Origin: Rhodothermales bacterium
GTDB lineage: Bacteria > Bacteroidota > Rhodothermia > Rhodothermales > Bin80
Length of the DNA: 64,000 nucleotides
Assembly: GCA_028278205.1 (NCBI GenBank)
Contig: JANQES010000054.1
Location: forward strand, 1-64,000
Direction of reading: 5' to 3'
Part shown: positions 31,499 to 41,885 of the stretch, piece by piece
Layout: each line of letters starts with the position of its first letter
Position numbering within the stretch: position 1 is the stretch's first letter
Made by a program: the position numbers and the translations under genes
Notes under the pieces: generated by a model
Databases searched by the model: none
Seen by the model: only the letters and a program-made list of their open reading frames with translations
What the model was told of the DNA's origin: nothing

Positions 31499-34120
31499 TT
31501 ATCTGACGATAACCATCTGCTTCGAAACAGACGTCCCGCCAGCGCGCAACCGGTAGAGGTAGACGCCGGAGGCTACGGTCATGCCCGCCGCGTCCGTGCC
31601 ATCCCACGTAACCTGATGCGGGCCGGCGTTTTGCCGTTGGCCTGCCACGAGCGACCGGATCTTTTGACCGCGTTGATTGAAAATGTCGAGATAGACGGGC
31701 GCGTTTTCGGAGAGCGTGTAGGAGATCGCCGTGCTCTCGTTGAAGGGGTTCGGATAGTTTTGTTTTAGCGAGAACGTCGCCGGGGCAGGATCCGGCTCTT
31801 CGACAGCGACGGGGAGAGGCGGGGAGAGATCGCGCTCGAAGACGCCGTTGCCGTGTGTCACCGCGCGCAGCTTTCGGTTGCTCGACGAGATACTCAGATC
31901 GACGACCAGCACCGCTTCGGGCAGGCCGTCTGTGAAAGGTTGCCACGTCTTGCCGCGATTGGGAGAGACGTACACGCCGAGGTCGTTGCCGGCATAGATT
32001 TGCTCCGGAAACAGCGGATCGATGGCTATCGCTGAGGTCGGCACGTCGGGAAGGCCTCTGCCGGCGACGACCCAGTCGTCGCCGCCGTTATCCGTCCGGT
32101 AAACGTGCGGCGTGCCGAAGCCGGAGAACGCGACGTAGACCTCCTGATCATTGTGCGGATTGACGGCGAGGGCGCGCGGGAAACGATTCGGCAGGTTCCC
32201 GGTGATGTTCTCCCACAAGAGCCCGCCGTTTCGGGTTCGGAAGACCGAAGCCCGCGGCTGATTCGGTTCGATAGGCGCTGAGGCAGCGTAGACCACAGCC
32301 GTCGTCTGGTGCGAGATCGCCATCGAGAGCATCGGGTTGCCGTCGAGGGCTTCGCCGTGGTTGGTGGTGATCCAGGTGTTGCCGCCGTCGGTGGATTTAT
32401 AAATGAACTCGCGCCCGCCGTAGAGCACGTCCGGATCATCGACACCCAGCACCGCCGGTGCTTCGAAGGCCGAGGTGTTGCTGGCCTGGATGGGGGGAAA
32501 GATGGCCGTCCAGGAGTCGCCGCCGTCGAACGATTTGTAGAGATTCAGGAACCAGTTGGAAGCATACATAACGCGGTCGTCGCGCGGGTCGATGGCCGCC
32601 CAGCCGCCGTCGCCGCGTGTAAGCACCAGATGCCAGCGGCTCCACGTGGTCGATCCTTTGAAGATGGCCGACGCATTGTCTTGCAAGCCGCCGATGGCGA
32701 GGGTGCTGTCGCGTTGTGAACTGGCAAAGCCGTGGTAGAACTGGGTGGTCTGATAGCCGCCGTTGCACGTCTCGAAGCTCGCGCCGCTGTTGACAGTCCG
32801 CCAGACCCCGGCATCGTTGGCGAAATAGACGACGTCCGGATCCGTTGGATGAAACACGATGGCGTGGTTATCGCCGTGCATGTAGTTGGGCGGGCCTTCC
32901 GGCTGGCCCGGCGGAATCTGGCCGGAAAACGGCGTAAACTCTGAAATGTTGACGATCTCTCGCCCGCCGTTGGTCGATTTGTTCATGCCGACGCCGCCCA
33001 GAAAGAGCACCTCCGGATTGGTGGGATGGATCGCCACGTCGTGCGCATACCATCCCTGCCACAGCGTATAATCTTCTTGCGAAACAATAGACCACGTCTC
33101 GCCCGCATCCGTCGATTTGCAGAGCCACGTCGCATTGCCCGAAAAGACCGAAAAGCCATTGCCGATGCTGGCGTAGATGATGTTCGGATCACTTCGCGAG
33201 ATGTCCAGCATCGCTTTGCCTTCGAAGCTAGCCGGCACGCCATCCTCGATCTTGGTCCACGAGGTTCCGCCGTCCGTCGTCCGGTAGATGCCATGCCCTT
33301 CGCTGGCGAAGTTGCCGTGCGTGGCGATGACGATGCTGGTATCGACGGGATGAATCTCCAGGTCCATCGCCATGAGCACGTCGTGGACTTTTTCCCACGA
33401 GCCGCCGGCATCATACGAGCGATAGATGCCTTCCGTCGTGGCGCTCCAGACCGTGTTCGGATTGTGCGGGTTGACCTTGATCGCCCAGACGCCGCGTTCC
33501 TGGTGATAGGCCCAATCCAGCGATTTCGTCCACGTCTGGCCGCCGTCGGTCGATTTGAGGATGCCGAGGCCGTAGGTGCCGCGCATCCAGCGGGCCGCCT
33601 GGCTTTCGCCCACGGCCTGATAGCTGTAGACTTCGCCGGTGCCGATGTAGAGGACGGTAGAATCGCTCGGCGCAAAGGCTATCGAACTGACGCCCAGCAC
33701 CGGATGACCGGTATGGACGCGTTGCCATGCCGCTGCGCCTCTGCCCGCACTGTAGCTTCGCCAGAGCCCGCCGCTTGCTGATCCAGCCCAAATGGTATTG
33801 GCATTCTGCGGGTTGAAAGCCAGCGCAAGCGTCCGCCCGGCCATGTTGTGCGGGCCGATGGGATACCAGGGCGCCGGTTCCGTTTTATGAACAGCCTTGT
33901 TTTGCAGATTAACCCGATGCTGCTCATACGCCGCACTGTGCGCTATCGACGGCAACGCAGCATTGGGATAGCTACGTTCGAGCGACCACATGCTCAGCGC
34001 CTGGAACGCGCCGGAGGTACGCGTGGAGGATGCCGGAGCTTTCGAAGGCTCGTGGTGATTCAAAAAAAGAAGTGCTGTTACCAGCAGTATCACGACCGGC
34101 ACGACCACACGTTTGGGCAT
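31499..34120 (-). CDS. Secreted sortilin-like beta-propeller with T9SS sorting domain
   Basis: This 873-aa protein has an N-terminal signal or anchor helix (V-V-V-P-V-V-I-L-L-V-T-A-L-L-F-L). Repeated BNR/Asp-box motifs run from residue 80 to 760 (S-T-D-G-G-Q-T-W, S-Y-D-A-G-G-S-W, T-T-D-G-G-T-S-W, S-F-D-G-G-D-S-W and others), forming one or two large propellers like VPS10/sortilin or exo-sialidase-like glycosidases. The last 90 residues are a type A Por sorting domain: L-K-Q-N-Y-P-N-P-F-N, then G-V-Y-L-Y-R-L and K-Q-M-V-I-V-R. It should be exported through the Sec and type IX systems to the cell surface. Substrate unknown; no catalytic pair is assigned. Confidence 0.88.
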   Translation of the reverse strand: MPKRVVVPVVILLVTALLFLNHHEPSKAPASSTRTSGAFQALSMWSLERSYPNAALPSIAHSAAYEQHRVNLQNKAVHKTEPAPWYPIGPHNMAGRTLALAFNPQNANTIWAGSASGGLWRSYSAGRGAAAWQRVHTGHPVLGVSSIAFAPSDSTVLYIGTGEVYSYQAVGESQAARWMRGTYGLGILKSTDGGQTWTKSLDWAYHQERGVWAIKVNPHNPNTVWSATTEGIYRSYDAGGSWEKVHDVLMAMDLEIHPVDTSIVIATHGNFASEGHGIYRTTDGGTSWTKIEDGVPASFEGKAMLDISRSDPNIIYASIGNGFSVFSGNATWLCKSTDAGETWSIVSQEDYTLWQGWYAHDVAIHPTNPEVLFLGGVGMNKSTNGGREIVNISEFTPFSGQIPPGQPEGPPNYMHGDNHAIVFHPTDPDVVYFANDAGVWRTVNSGASFETCNGGYQTTQFYHGFASSQRDSTLAIGGLQDNASAIFKGSTTWSRWHLVLTRGDGGWAAIDPRDDRVMYASNWFLNLYKSFDGGDSWTAIFPPIQASNTSAFEAPAVLGVDDPDVLYGGREFIYKSTDGGNTWITTNHGEALDGNPMLSMAISHQTTAVVYAASAPIEPNQPRASVFRTRNGGLLWENITGNLPNRFPRALAVNPHNDQEVYVAFSGFGTPHVYRTDNGGDDWVVAGRGLPDVPTSAIAIDPLFPEQIYAGNDLGVYVSPNRGKTWQPFTDGLPEAVLVVDLSISSSNRKLRAVTHGNGVFERDLSPPLPVAVEEPDPAPATFSLKQNYPNPFNESTAISYTLSENAPVYLDIFNQRGQKIRSLVAGQRQNAGPHQVTWDGTDAAGMTVASGVYLYRLRAGGTSVSKQMVIVR

Positions 34121-34222
34121 CTCGATCTCCAGGGTTCTTTAGACGTGGTGACATTCGTTGCCATCATCACAGTATCCATCCCTAAAAAATGAAATACAAG
34201 ACCGGCTCAGGAATGGCCCTTT

Positions 34223-34314
34223 GGGATCAAGCCAAAAGAACACCCAAACGCGATCATGCCACCACGCCGGGATCAAGCCAAAAGGACAACAACACGGGAT
34301 CATACCACCACACC
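34223..34314. repeat. 46-bp tandem direct repeat
   Basis: Two adjacent units, 34223-34268 and 34269-34314, begin GGGATCAAGCCAAAAG and match over most of their 46 bases, followed by the start of a third (TGGATCAA at 34315). They lie in the leader of the sulfatase gene, 64 bp before its start codon. An open frame runs through them, but its sequence is low quality. Confidence 0.8.
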
Positions 34315-34377
34315 TGGATCAAAAAACCATTAATCAGAATATCACACGAACCCTACCAATCGACCCCCCGCCCATTC

Positions 34378-35808
34378 ATGAAACACCTTCTCTTTTTAAC
34401 CTTTCTGGTTTGCCTCCTCGCAGCGTGCCAGGAAAGCCAGACCGCCGAAGTGCCATCCGCGACACCCAACGTCGTGATTGTATTTGTCGATGACATGGGC
34501 TATGCCGATATCGGCTCCTACGGCGCTACGGCCTACACGACCCCGCATCTCGATAGGATGGCGCGCGAGGGCGTTCGATTCACCGATTTTTACGTCAGCC
34601 AGGCGGTCTGCTCGGCGTCGAGAGCCGCGCTGCTGACGGGCACCTACTCGAACCGGATCGGCATTCACGGCGCGCTGGGCCCCAGCGCCAAACACGGCAT
34701 TCACGAGGACGAAGTCACCCTCGGCGAGCTTTTCAAATCGAAGGGCTACGCCACCGCCATCTACGGCAAATGGCACCTGGGCCATCACCCCGAATTCTTG
34801 CCCACCCGGCACGGTTTCGACGACTACTACGGCATTCCCTATTCAAACGATATGTGGCCGTATCATCCCGAAAACCCGGAAGCCTGGGGCGACCTGCCAA
34901 CCTTCGAAGGCGAAGAAATCATCGGGTACAACACCGACCAGACGCGGTTCACGACCGACTTCACCAACCGCGCCGTCGCTTTTATCGAACAGAGTATAGC
35001 GCAAGGCACGCCCTTTTTCGTGTATCTGGCGCACCCGATGCCGCACGTCCCGCTTTTCGTCTCCAGCGAGCGAGAGGGGCATAGCGGGGCCGGTTTGTAT
35101 GGGGATGTGATCAAAGAGATCGATTGGTCGGTGGGGCAGGTCTTGGAGGCGGTGCAGAAAGCCGGCCTCGACGACGAGACGCTGGTGATCTTTACCTCAG
35201 ACAACGGACCCTGGTTGAGCTATGGCAATCACGCTGGTTCGGCGGGGCCGTTGCGCGAAGGCAAAGGCACGGCGTGGGAGGGCGGCGTGCGCGTCCCGTT
35301 CATCGCCCGGTGGCCGGGCCGCATCCCCGAAGGCCTGGAAGTCTCGACCCCGGCGATGACCATCGACCTGTTTCCTACCCTGGCCGAGCGCATCGAGGCT
35401 GCCTTGCCCGATCACCCCATCGACGGCAAATCGATCTGGCCGCTGCTGACGGGCGAGAGCACGACATCTCCGCACGGGGCGTATTTTTTCTACTATCGTC
35501 AGAACGAGCTTCACGCCCTGCGCAGCGGCAAATGGAAACTTCAGCTTCCGCATACCTACCGCTCGATGGTCGGGCGCGAGCCGGGCAAGGACGGCATTCC
35601 GGGTAAATATGATTATTCCGCCGAAACCGGTCTGGCGCTCTACGATCTGGACACGGACATCGGGGAGGTTAACGATCTTTCCGAGCAGCATCCGGAGGTC
35701 GTGGAAAGACTCATGCAGATGGTAGAGGCAAAGCGGGCGGAACTGGGTGATAAGTTGACCGGCGTCACCGGAACGGGCGTCCGGGAGCCGGGGCGGATTT
35801 CTGAATGA
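34378..35808 (+). CDS. Sulfatase lipoprotein (formylglycine type)
   Basis: The 476-aa product starts at ATG 34378, giving a lipoprotein signal peptide with lipobox L-L-A-A-C (Cys17). The sulfatase core begins N-V-V-I-V-F-V-D-D-M-G-Y-A-D, whose Asp pair binds Ca2+. The formylglycine motif is C-S-A-S-R with Cys78 as the modified residue, then L-L-T-G-T-Y. G-K-W-H-L-G-H and T-S-D-N-G-P are the other family blocks. Type I sulfatases remove sulfate esters from glycans or small molecules; this one is predicted to be membrane-anchored. It needs a formylglycine-generating enzyme or anSME, which is not in the window. It may act with the nearby PQQ dehydrogenase and porin, but that is only proximity. 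Confidence 0.92.
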   Translation: MKHLLFLTFLVCLLAACQESQTAEVPSATPNVVIVFVDDMGYADIGSYGATAYTTPHLDRMAREGVRFTDFYVSQAVCSASRAALLTGTYSNRIGIHGALGPSAKHGIHEDEVTLGELFKSKGYATAIYGKWHLGHHPEFLPTRHGFDDYYGIPYSNDMWPYHPENPEAWGDLPTFEGEEIIGYNTDQTRFTTDFTNRAVAFIEQSIAQGTPFFVYLAHPMPHVPLFVSSEREGHSGAGLYGDVIKEIDWSVGQVLEAVQKAGLDDETLVIFTSDNGPWLSYGNHAGSAGPLREGKGTAWEGGVRVPFIARWPGRIPEGLEVSTPAMTIDLFPTLAERIEAALPDHPIDGKSIWPLLTGESTTSPHGAYFFYYRQNELHALRSGKWKLQLPHTYRSMVGREPGKDGIPGKYDYSAETGLALYDLDTDIGEVNDLSEQHPEVVERLMQMVEAKRAELGDKLTGVTGTGVREPGRISE

Positions 35809-35928
35809 GTCGGCTAAGGTCGCTTTTTTCTCCTCGTCCCTGGCTACATTCGACTGGTTCTTCGCCCCTCGCTCTTCGCCCCTCGCTCTTCGCCCCTATT
35901 GGCCACATCCCCCTGGCCATTCGCCACT
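35809..35928. repeat. Dispersed repeat, GCTAAGGTCGC...GGCCACATCCC family (copy H1)
   Basis: The element begins directly after the sulfatase stop. It contains GCTAAGGTCGCTTTTT, then TCTCCTCGTCCCTGGCT, then CGCCCCTCGCTCTT words, then ATTGGCCACATCCC and CTGGCCATTCGCC. The same ordered blocks appear in reverse orientation at 45502-45612 (H2), and the last block again at 57090-57115 (H3). Confidence 0.75.
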
Positions 35929-35998
35929 GCTTCTTGCAAAGCTCCGTGGTTGTTTCGGATCTTGTAAGTGGATAGCATGCTTCATAAAGACGCAGATT

Positions 35999-38188
35999 AT
36001 GGCAAGAAGACGGCTGCTTTTGATATGGCTTTTTCTGCTCTTGATCATCCTGGGCTGCGCGGCGCCCACCGGGGACGAAGACAGGATCCGTGAAGACGGC
36101 GTGCCGCAGGCCGCGTTTCAGACGTGGCAGCACTATCTCGGCGATCCGGGGCGGAGCCATTATTCCACGCTCGATCAGATCGACACCACTAGCATTGCTC
36201 GCCTGCAGGAAGCCTGGACGTATCACGGTGGCGGGCTTGAAGAGGGGAGAGGCACGCAGATCCAGACCAATCCGCTCGTCGTCGATTCGGTGCTGTACGG
36301 AGTTAATCCTGCGCTCAATCTTTTTGCGCTCCATGCGGCCACCGGCGCGGTGCTGTGGACTTTTGAACCCGACGAGAAAGACGGCACCGGGCTCGGTGTT
36401 AATCGCGGGCTTTCATACTGGGCTGCCGGCGAGGGCAACGAGGCGCACCTCTTTTTTTCGTCAGGACCCTACCTCTACGCGGTTGATCCGCAGACCGGCC
36501 AGGTCGTAACCGCTTTCGGCGAGGGTGGGAAAGTTGATCTCCGCGAGGGCCTGGGGCGGGATCCGCAGACGCTCTTTGTGGTGGCGAATACGCCCGGCGC
36601 CGTGTATGACGATCTGCTGATCATGGGCACGCGCGTGCAGGAGTCGCCGGGGGCGGCGCCCGGTCATATCCGCGCCTACGACGTCCGGAGTGGAGCCGTG
36701 CGCTGGACGTTTCACACGATCCCGCAGCCCGGCGAGTTCGGGTACGACACGTGGCCGCCGGAGGCCTATACCTATATCGGCGGGGCCAACAATTGGGCCG
36801 GCATGGCGCTCGACGCGCGGCGGGGTCTGGTTTTCATCCCGACGGGGTCGGCGGCTTTCGATTTTTACGGCGGCAACCGCCACGGCAAGAACCTTTTTGC
36901 CAATGCCCTGCTGGCCCTCGACGCCCGCACCGGCGCGCGACGCTGGCATTACCAGTTCGTGCGTCACGATCTCTGGGATCGCGACCTGCCGGCGCCTCCG
37001 AACCTCGTGATGCTCGAACGCGAGGGGCGACGCATCCCCGCCGTGGCGCAGATCACCAAAAGCGGGCACGTCTTCGTTTTTCATCGCGAGACGGGCGAGC
37101 CGCTTTTTCCCATCGAAGAGAGCGCCGTGCCGCCGTCAACGCTGATGGGCGAGCAGGCGTGGCCTACGCAGCCTTTGCCAACGCATCCGGCGCCCTTTGC
37201 CCGGCAGCGTCTCACCGAGGACATGCTTTATGCCCCTGATGAACAGGCTTTCGTGGATGATTTCGTCGATAAACAGATCAACGAGGCGCCGTTGACGGTG
37301 CGAGAGCGGTTCCGTCAGGTGACTTCAGACGGACAGTTTATTCCCCCCGATACCCTCGGTGTGATCATTTTTCCGGGCTTTGACGGCGGGGGCGAGTGGG
37401 GTGGAGCCGCTGTCGATCCGACCTCCGGGGTGATGTACGTCAACGCCAACGAGATGGCCTGGATCGTCCGGATGGGCCGTGTCGGCGGGGAGGGCAAGAC
37501 ACTGACGGCGGGCGAGGCGGCCTATCAGATCCACTGCGCGCGGTGTCATGGCGGGGCGCGGCAAGGCCTCGGCGAGATCCCTGCGCTGACCGCCGTAGGG
37601 GTACGCCTGAGCGCTGACTCCATCCGGCACGTCATACAAAACGGGCGCGGCGCGATGCCGGCTAATCCGCAGTTTTCATCCGACGACCTCACTGCGCTCG
37701 TTGCGTTTCTGCGCGGTGAGGAGGCCGGCGATCATCGCTTCGTCATTTCGACAGAGGTGCCTTACAGTGTAGCCGGCTTCGGGCGCTTTTTCGACGCGCG
37801 TGGCTATCCTGTCGTCGAGCCGCCCTGGGGCACCCTCAGCGCCATCGATCTCAACACCGGCGACTACCAGTGGCAGGTGCCGCTCGGCCACATCGACGGC
37901 GTCGACGACCCGGACCATCCCGCGACCGGGACCGAAAACTACGGCGGCCCTGTCGTAACGGCAGGCGGGCTCCTTTTCATCGCCGCTACGAAAGACGAAA
38001 AGATCCGCGCTTTTCATGCCCGCACGGGGGCTCAGGTGTGGGAAGCCTCCCTGCCCGCCGGCGGCTATGCCACCCCCGCGACGTATGAAGTAGCTGGCCG
38101 CCAGTTTGTGGTTGTTGCATGCGGCGGCGGCAAGATGGGCACCGAGCCGGGGGATGCCTACGTTGCCTTTGCATTGCCGGATGAATGA
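35999..38188 (+). CDS. PQQ-dependent quinoprotein dehydrogenase with inserted cytochrome c domain (lipoprotein)
   Basis: This 729-aa protein carries a signal peptide with lipobox L-I-I-L-G-C. An eight-blade PQQ propeller is indicated by repeated tryptophan-docking patterns (L-H-A-A-T-G-A-V-L-W-T-F; A-Y-D-V-R-S-G-A-V-R-W-T-F; L-D-A-R-T-G-A-R-R-W-H; L-N-T-G-D-Y-Q-W). The haem motif C513-x-x-C516-H517 lies between the sixth-seventh and last blades, so a cytochrome c domain is inserted in the propeller rather than at an end. Such enzymes oxidise sugars or alcohols in the periplasm, passing electrons through PQQ and haem. The substrate is unknown. It sits between a surface sulfatase and a porin, suggesting a glycan-oxidation locus. 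Confidence 0.9.
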   Translation: MARRRLLLIWLFLLLIILGCAAPTGDEDRIREDGVPQAAFQTWQHYLGDPGRSHYSTLDQIDTTSIARLQEAWTYHGGGLEEGRGTQIQTNPLVVDSVLYGVNPALNLFALHAATGAVLWTFEPDEKDGTGLGVNRGLSYWAAGEGNEAHLFFSSGPYLYAVDPQTGQVVTAFGEGGKVDLREGLGRDPQTLFVVANTPGAVYDDLLIMGTRVQESPGAAPGHIRAYDVRSGAVRWTFHTIPQPGEFGYDTWPPEAYTYIGGANNWAGMALDARRGLVFIPTGSAAFDFYGGNRHGKNLFANALLALDARTGARRWHYQFVRHDLWDRDLPAPPNLVMLEREGRRIPAVAQITKSGHVFVFHRETGEPLFPIEESAVPPSTLMGEQAWPTQPLPTHPAPFARQRLTEDMLYAPDEQAFVDDFVDKQINEAPLTVRERFRQVTSDGQFIPPDTLGVIIFPGFDGGGEWGGAAVDPTSGVMYVNANEMAWIVRMGRVGGEGKTLTAGEAAYQIHCARCHGGARQGLGEIPALTAVGVRLSADSIRHVIQNGRGAMPANPQFSSDDLTALVAFLRGEEAGDHRFVISTEVPYSVAGFGRFFDARGYPVVEPPWGTLSAIDLNTGDYQWQVPLGHIDGVDDPDHPATGTENYGGPVVTAGGLLFIAATKDEKIRAFHARTGAQVWEASLPAGGYATPATYEVAGRQFVVVACGGGKMGTEPGDAYVAFALPDE

Positions 38189-38373
38189 TTGAGTCGGAAA
38201 ACCGGAGAGCCGGCGAGTTGGGCAGCTAGACCGCGCCATAGTCTTCTTCAAGGTCGTCCTCATGCAAGAGCTTTACCTTTTTCAGATAGGGAATCCCCTA
38301 CAGCGAAGCCTACGCTTGAACGCTAGCTTCCGGCGGGAGAGGGTTCTAACATTAACGTTAACCAGAGGTTGAG

Positions 38374-39504
38374 ATGGGCAACCAGCGACTACGCCTGATC
38401 CTCATCCTTCCAGGCCTGCTCCTTAGCGTCTCCACCCCGCTCTGGGCGCAGCAGGACGAGCCGCGCAAGCTGAACTTTTCCGGAGACTTCCGCTTTCGCG
38501 CAGAGTTCGACCGGGATTCCCAACGCTCGGACGGTACCCAGCGCGACGACCGGGATCGCCTCCGCTTCCGGGCACGCTTCGGGCTCTCCTATCAGTATGA
38601 CGAGCACATCTCGTTCGGCCTGCGCGTGCGCTCGGGCGCAGCGGCAGCCACCCAGTCGCCGCACATCACGCTTGGCAGCGAACTGACCCCGAAGACGTTT
38701 TCCCTCGACAAAGCCTTCGTCCGCGTGGCTTCTCAATCCGGGTGGTTCTGGCTGGGCAAGAATTCCTTTCCCTTCTGGACGCAAAATGAACTTTTCTGGG
38801 ATGATGACGCCACCCCGGAAGGGGCTGCCGGCGCTTACACGTTCGGCCTACGCGCAGGGAGCAGCCTTACCGCTACAGGCGGGCTCTTTATCCTGGGCAC
38901 ACCCACCAGCAACACCTTTGGCGATCAGGCCAGGCTTGTGGGCGGGCAGCTTGCCCTCAAAACCGGTGTGGGCGCGGCGTCCGTCGAGGCAGCCGGCGGG
39001 CTCTTTGCCTTTCGAGAAGATCCCGGTCAGGCCGATCCACGCCTGGAAGACCTCGACTATAGTATCGGCGTGGCGGGCGCCAGGGTGACCCTCAACGTCG
39101 GTTCGAAGCCCGTTGCAATCGGGGCCGATGTAATGGTTAATTTTGAAGATTATCCGGCTACTCTGTTCAACGACGACCAGACGACCGGCTACGTAGGCAG
39201 CTTGAGAGTCGGCAGTCTCAACAAAAAAGGGGACTGGCTCCTTGGATATTATTACGCGCATGTCGAAAAATTTGCCGTAGTAGGACGCTATGCCCAGGAT
39301 GACTGGGTACGCTGGGGCTCGGCCACGGCAACGCGTTCGAGTAACTTTCAGGGTCACGAGTTTCGGGCAGCGCTGGCCCTCGGCAGTAAAAATAATCTGG
39401 TAGCCCGGTTCTATCTGGTCGATGGCATCGAGCGGGAATCCGCTTCGGCCACGGCGAAGGAAGACGGCGCGCGGTTCAGGATCGACTGGAATATCGGCTT
39501 CTAA
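38374..39504 (+). CDS. Putative outer-membrane porin
   Basis: This 376-aa protein has a signal peptide (L-I-L-I-L-P-G-L-L-L-S-V-S-T-P-L-W-A-Q) and then transmembrane beta-strands with alternating hydrophobic residues (F-S-G-D-F-R-F-R-A-E-F, R-L-R-F-R-A-R-F-G-L-S-Y). It ends in I-D-W-N-I-G-F, the aromatic-terminated strand that BAM recognises. It fits the Bacteroidota-type 'putative porin' group of about 16-18 strands. A direct start ATG at 38374 follows AGAGGTTGAG. Genes of this type are commonly found near periplasmic oxidoreductases, as here after the PQQ dehydrogenase. Substrate unknown. Confidence 0.82.
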   Translation: MGNQRLRLILILPGLLLSVSTPLWAQQDEPRKLNFSGDFRFRAEFDRDSQRSDGTQRDDRDRLRFRARFGLSYQYDEHISFGLRVRSGAAAATQSPHITLGSELTPKTFSLDKAFVRVASQSGWFWLGKNSFPFWTQNELFWDDDATPEGAAGAYTFGLRAGSSLTATGGLFILGTPTSNTFGDQARLVGGQLALKTGVGAASVEAAGGLFAFREDPGQADPRLEDLDYSIGVAGARVTLNVGSKPVAIGADVMVNFEDYPATLFNDDQTTGYVGSLRVGSLNKKGDWLLGYYYAHVEKFAVVGRYAQDDWVRWGSATATRSSNFQGHEFRAALALGSKNNLVARFYLVDGIERESASATAKEDGARFRIDWNIGF

Positions 39505-39719
39505 AACCCGGTGATGAGCAGGTCTGGCTGTCTGAATGTCAATACGGCCTAATAACAAGGCGGGCGCTTGAACTTGATCGCTGTTGCTTTTATGCTACAA
39601 GGAATCGATTCTGGACACAAACGAAATGACTGACGTAGTAAACGTGTCATGTAGGAGGGAAGACGCCTTGCACTTGTCGTGGGAAGGCGTACCGTATTCG
39701 GCAAAGACCGCCCGGCATC

Positions 39720-41846
39720 ATGCGTCATCGCCTTCGTCTCTTTCTGTTCGCCTTTGGGGTGGCTGTTGGCTTTCTGCTATCCCGCCAGGCCGTGAACGCT
39801 CATGCCCAAACGGCACCGTCAGACGAGGAGGACGCCGTAGTCATGCTCGACGGCTGGCAGTACCGTTGGGGCGATGCGCCCCTCGACGCACGCGGCACTC
39901 CGGTATGGACCTATGATGCGCAAGCAACGGGCTGGCAGCCGGCGTCGGTGCTGACGAATCCGCCGGGTGAAGCCCAGGACTTCCTCTGGTTGCGCGTACG
40001 CCTCCCCGATGTGCTTCCGGAGGCCGCGGCGGTAGGGACTCGCTTCCTCTGGTATGGGGTAGAGGTGTACCTCGATAGCACACAGATATACCACAGGGCC
40101 ACGCTCGGGCCGGATCCGAGGAACAAGTACCAGGGCGTGGTACCCCACCTTATCCCCCTGCCGGAGCACGCCGCCGGACGGTTTTTATACTTCCGGTTGT
40201 ACTCCGAACACAGCGCCCTCATTGGCATCCCCGATGCCGTCTATCTGGCCTCTCAGGGAAGGGTCGTGCAGTTTGCCCTGCGAAAAAGCATCGGGTCGCT
40301 GGTCATCGGGGCGTTCTTGTTTTTCATCGGGGTGCTGGCCTGGATTCTGTTGATCACCGTACGGAATCGCCCGTACACATTACCGCTGTTCTACGTAGGC
40401 CTGCTCTCTTTCTGCTTCGGCCTTAACTACATTAACGACCACACGGCCTCATACCTTATCCTGGGTGCGCCGGCGTTGCAGTATTACCTCATGGGCGCGT
40501 TCGCGCTGTTTCCCGTCGGCCTGTTGGGTTTTTTCGAGCAGATGATCGGGGCCGGGTACAAGTCCATCATCCGTAGGCTCTGGCAGGCCCATCTGGTGGT
40601 ATGGGCAGGGGCGATCCTCCTGGACATTTTTAATGTCACGCCCTTCATTGCCCTGGGGCCGGTCGTCTTTGGGCTCGTGGCCATCAGTCTCGTGGTGATG
40701 ATCGTTACCGTGATCCCCGCGACCCGAGGGGGGCAGCCAGAGGCCCGTATCTTCGGCCTGGGCCTGGTCGTCGCGGTGGTTCTGGGGTTCATCGATACCA
40801 TCGTCCACGGCGTGCTCGGCCGGCTCGACATGCCGCAACTCGCTCCCTGGGGGGTGCTGGTGTTCATCCTGGTCCTCATGCACTTGTTGCAGCGGCGCTT
40901 CACCGAGAACACGCGCCAGTTGCAAGAGGCGCATACGCAGTTGGAAGCCTATAGCACCACGCTGGAACAACGGGTGGCCGAACGGACAGAAGCCCTGGCG
41001 CAGTCCCTCGACGAGTTGAAAACCACGCAGGATCAACTCATCCACGCCGAAAAGATGGCCTCCCTGGGTAAGCTGACCGCCGGCATCGCCCACGAAATCA
41101 AGAACCCCCTCAACTTCGTCAACAATTTCGCCCAACTCTCCATCGAACTGGCCGATGAACTCGAAGAGGAGATCGACGCCCAGAGCCCCCGACAGGTCGG
41201 CGAGGTTCAAGAGGAGCTGAAAGACCTCCTGGCCGACCTCAAGCATAATGCTGCCAAGATCCACGAGCACGGCCAGCGGGCCGACGGCATCGTGCGGAAC
41301 ATGCTCGCGCACTCCAGCACCCGCACAGGAGCACGCCAGGCCACCGACTTCAACGCCCTGGTCTCGGAATACATCGATCTGGCCTACCACGGCAAACGTG
41401 CCCAGGTGCCGGATTTCAACGCGACCATCGAGCGTGCGCTCTCCGACAGCGCCGGTACCGTCGTGGTCGTGCCGCAGGAGATCGCGCGCGTGCTGTTGAA
41501 TCTCCTCGGGAATGCCTTCGACGCTGTGCACGAACACGCGCAAACGGTCGACGGGCCCTACACGCCAACGGTAACGGTGTCGACGCGGCGCGTGGGCGAT
41601 ACCGCCGAGGTTCGGGTACAGGATAACGGAGGGGGGATCCCGTTCGAGGCTCGGGATCGGATCTTCGAACCCTTTTTCACAACCAAGCCGGCAGGTTCGG
41701 GGACGGGCCTCGGTCTGTCGCTCTCCTACGACATCGTCACGCAGGGACACGGTGGGACACTCACGGTAGAGAGTGAAGAGGGCCACGGAGCAACCTTCAT
41801 CGTGACGTTGCCTGGGAACCACGAGGAGGCAGATTCAAGATCGTAA
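39720..41846 (+). CDS. Membrane sensor histidine kinase with DISM-like sensor
   Basis: This 708-aa kinase has a signal peptide or first helix, a periplasmic jelly-roll-like domain (about 40-180; [16 protein letters not shown]), then seven predicted transmembrane helices between about 188 and 400. This matches the 7TMR-DISM architecture. A coiled-coil linker ([10 protein letters not shown]) leads to the HisKA box with phosphoacceptor His458 in [10 protein letters not shown]. The HATPase part has [16 protein letters not shown] and G-T-G-L-G-L-S. The absence of a response regulator in the window makes it an orphan kinase. The signal is unknown; DISM domains often sense carbohydrates or lipids. 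Confidence 0.93.
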   Translation: MRHRLRLFLFAFGVAVGFLLSRQAVNAHAQTAPSDEEDAVVMLDGWQYRWGDAPLDARGTPVWTYDAQATGWQPASVLTNPPGEAQDFLWLRVRLPDVLPEAAAVGTRFLWYGVEVYLDSTQIYHRATLGPDPRNKYQGVVPHLIPLPEHAAGRFLYFRLYSEHSALIGIPDAVYLASQGRVVQFALRKSIGSLVIGAFLFFIGVLAWILLITVRNRPYTLPLFYVGLLSFCFGLNYINDHTASYLILGAPALQYYLMGAFALFPVGLLGFFEQMIGAGYKSIIRRLWQAHLVVWAGAILLDIFNVTPFIALGPVVFGLVAISLVVMIVTVIPATRGGQPEARIFGLGLVVAVVLGFIDTIVHGVLGRLDMPQLAPWGVLVFILVLMHLLQRRFTENTRQLQEAHTQLEAYSTTLEQRVAERTEALAQSLDELKTTQDQLIHAEKMASLGKLTAGIAHEIKNPLNFVNNFAQLSIELADELEEEIDAQSPRQVGEVQEELKDLLADLKHNAAKIHEHGQRADGIVRNMLAHSSTRTGARQATDFNALVSEYIDLAYHGKRAQVPDFNATIERALSDSAGTVVVVPQEIARVLLNLLGNAFDAVHEHAQTVDGPYTPTVTVSTRRVGDTAEVRVQDNGGGIPFEARDRIFEPFFTTKPAGSGTGLGLSLSYDIVTQGHGGTLTVESEEGHGATFIVTLPGNHEEADSRS

Positions 41847-41885
41847 GGATTGTCTTCAAAACGGATCAGTCTGGGGTCTACGAGC

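Noticed and set aside
34189-34377. Upstream start of the sulfatase
   Set aside because: The added 63 residues come from the 46-bp tandem repeat and would bury the lipoprotein signal that starts at 34378.
38226-38297. Minus-strand 23-codon tail (K-K-V-K-L-L-H-E-D-D-L-E-E-D)
   Set aside because: It looks protein-like but has no start, follows an in-frame stop and is too short to call a gene or a named relic.
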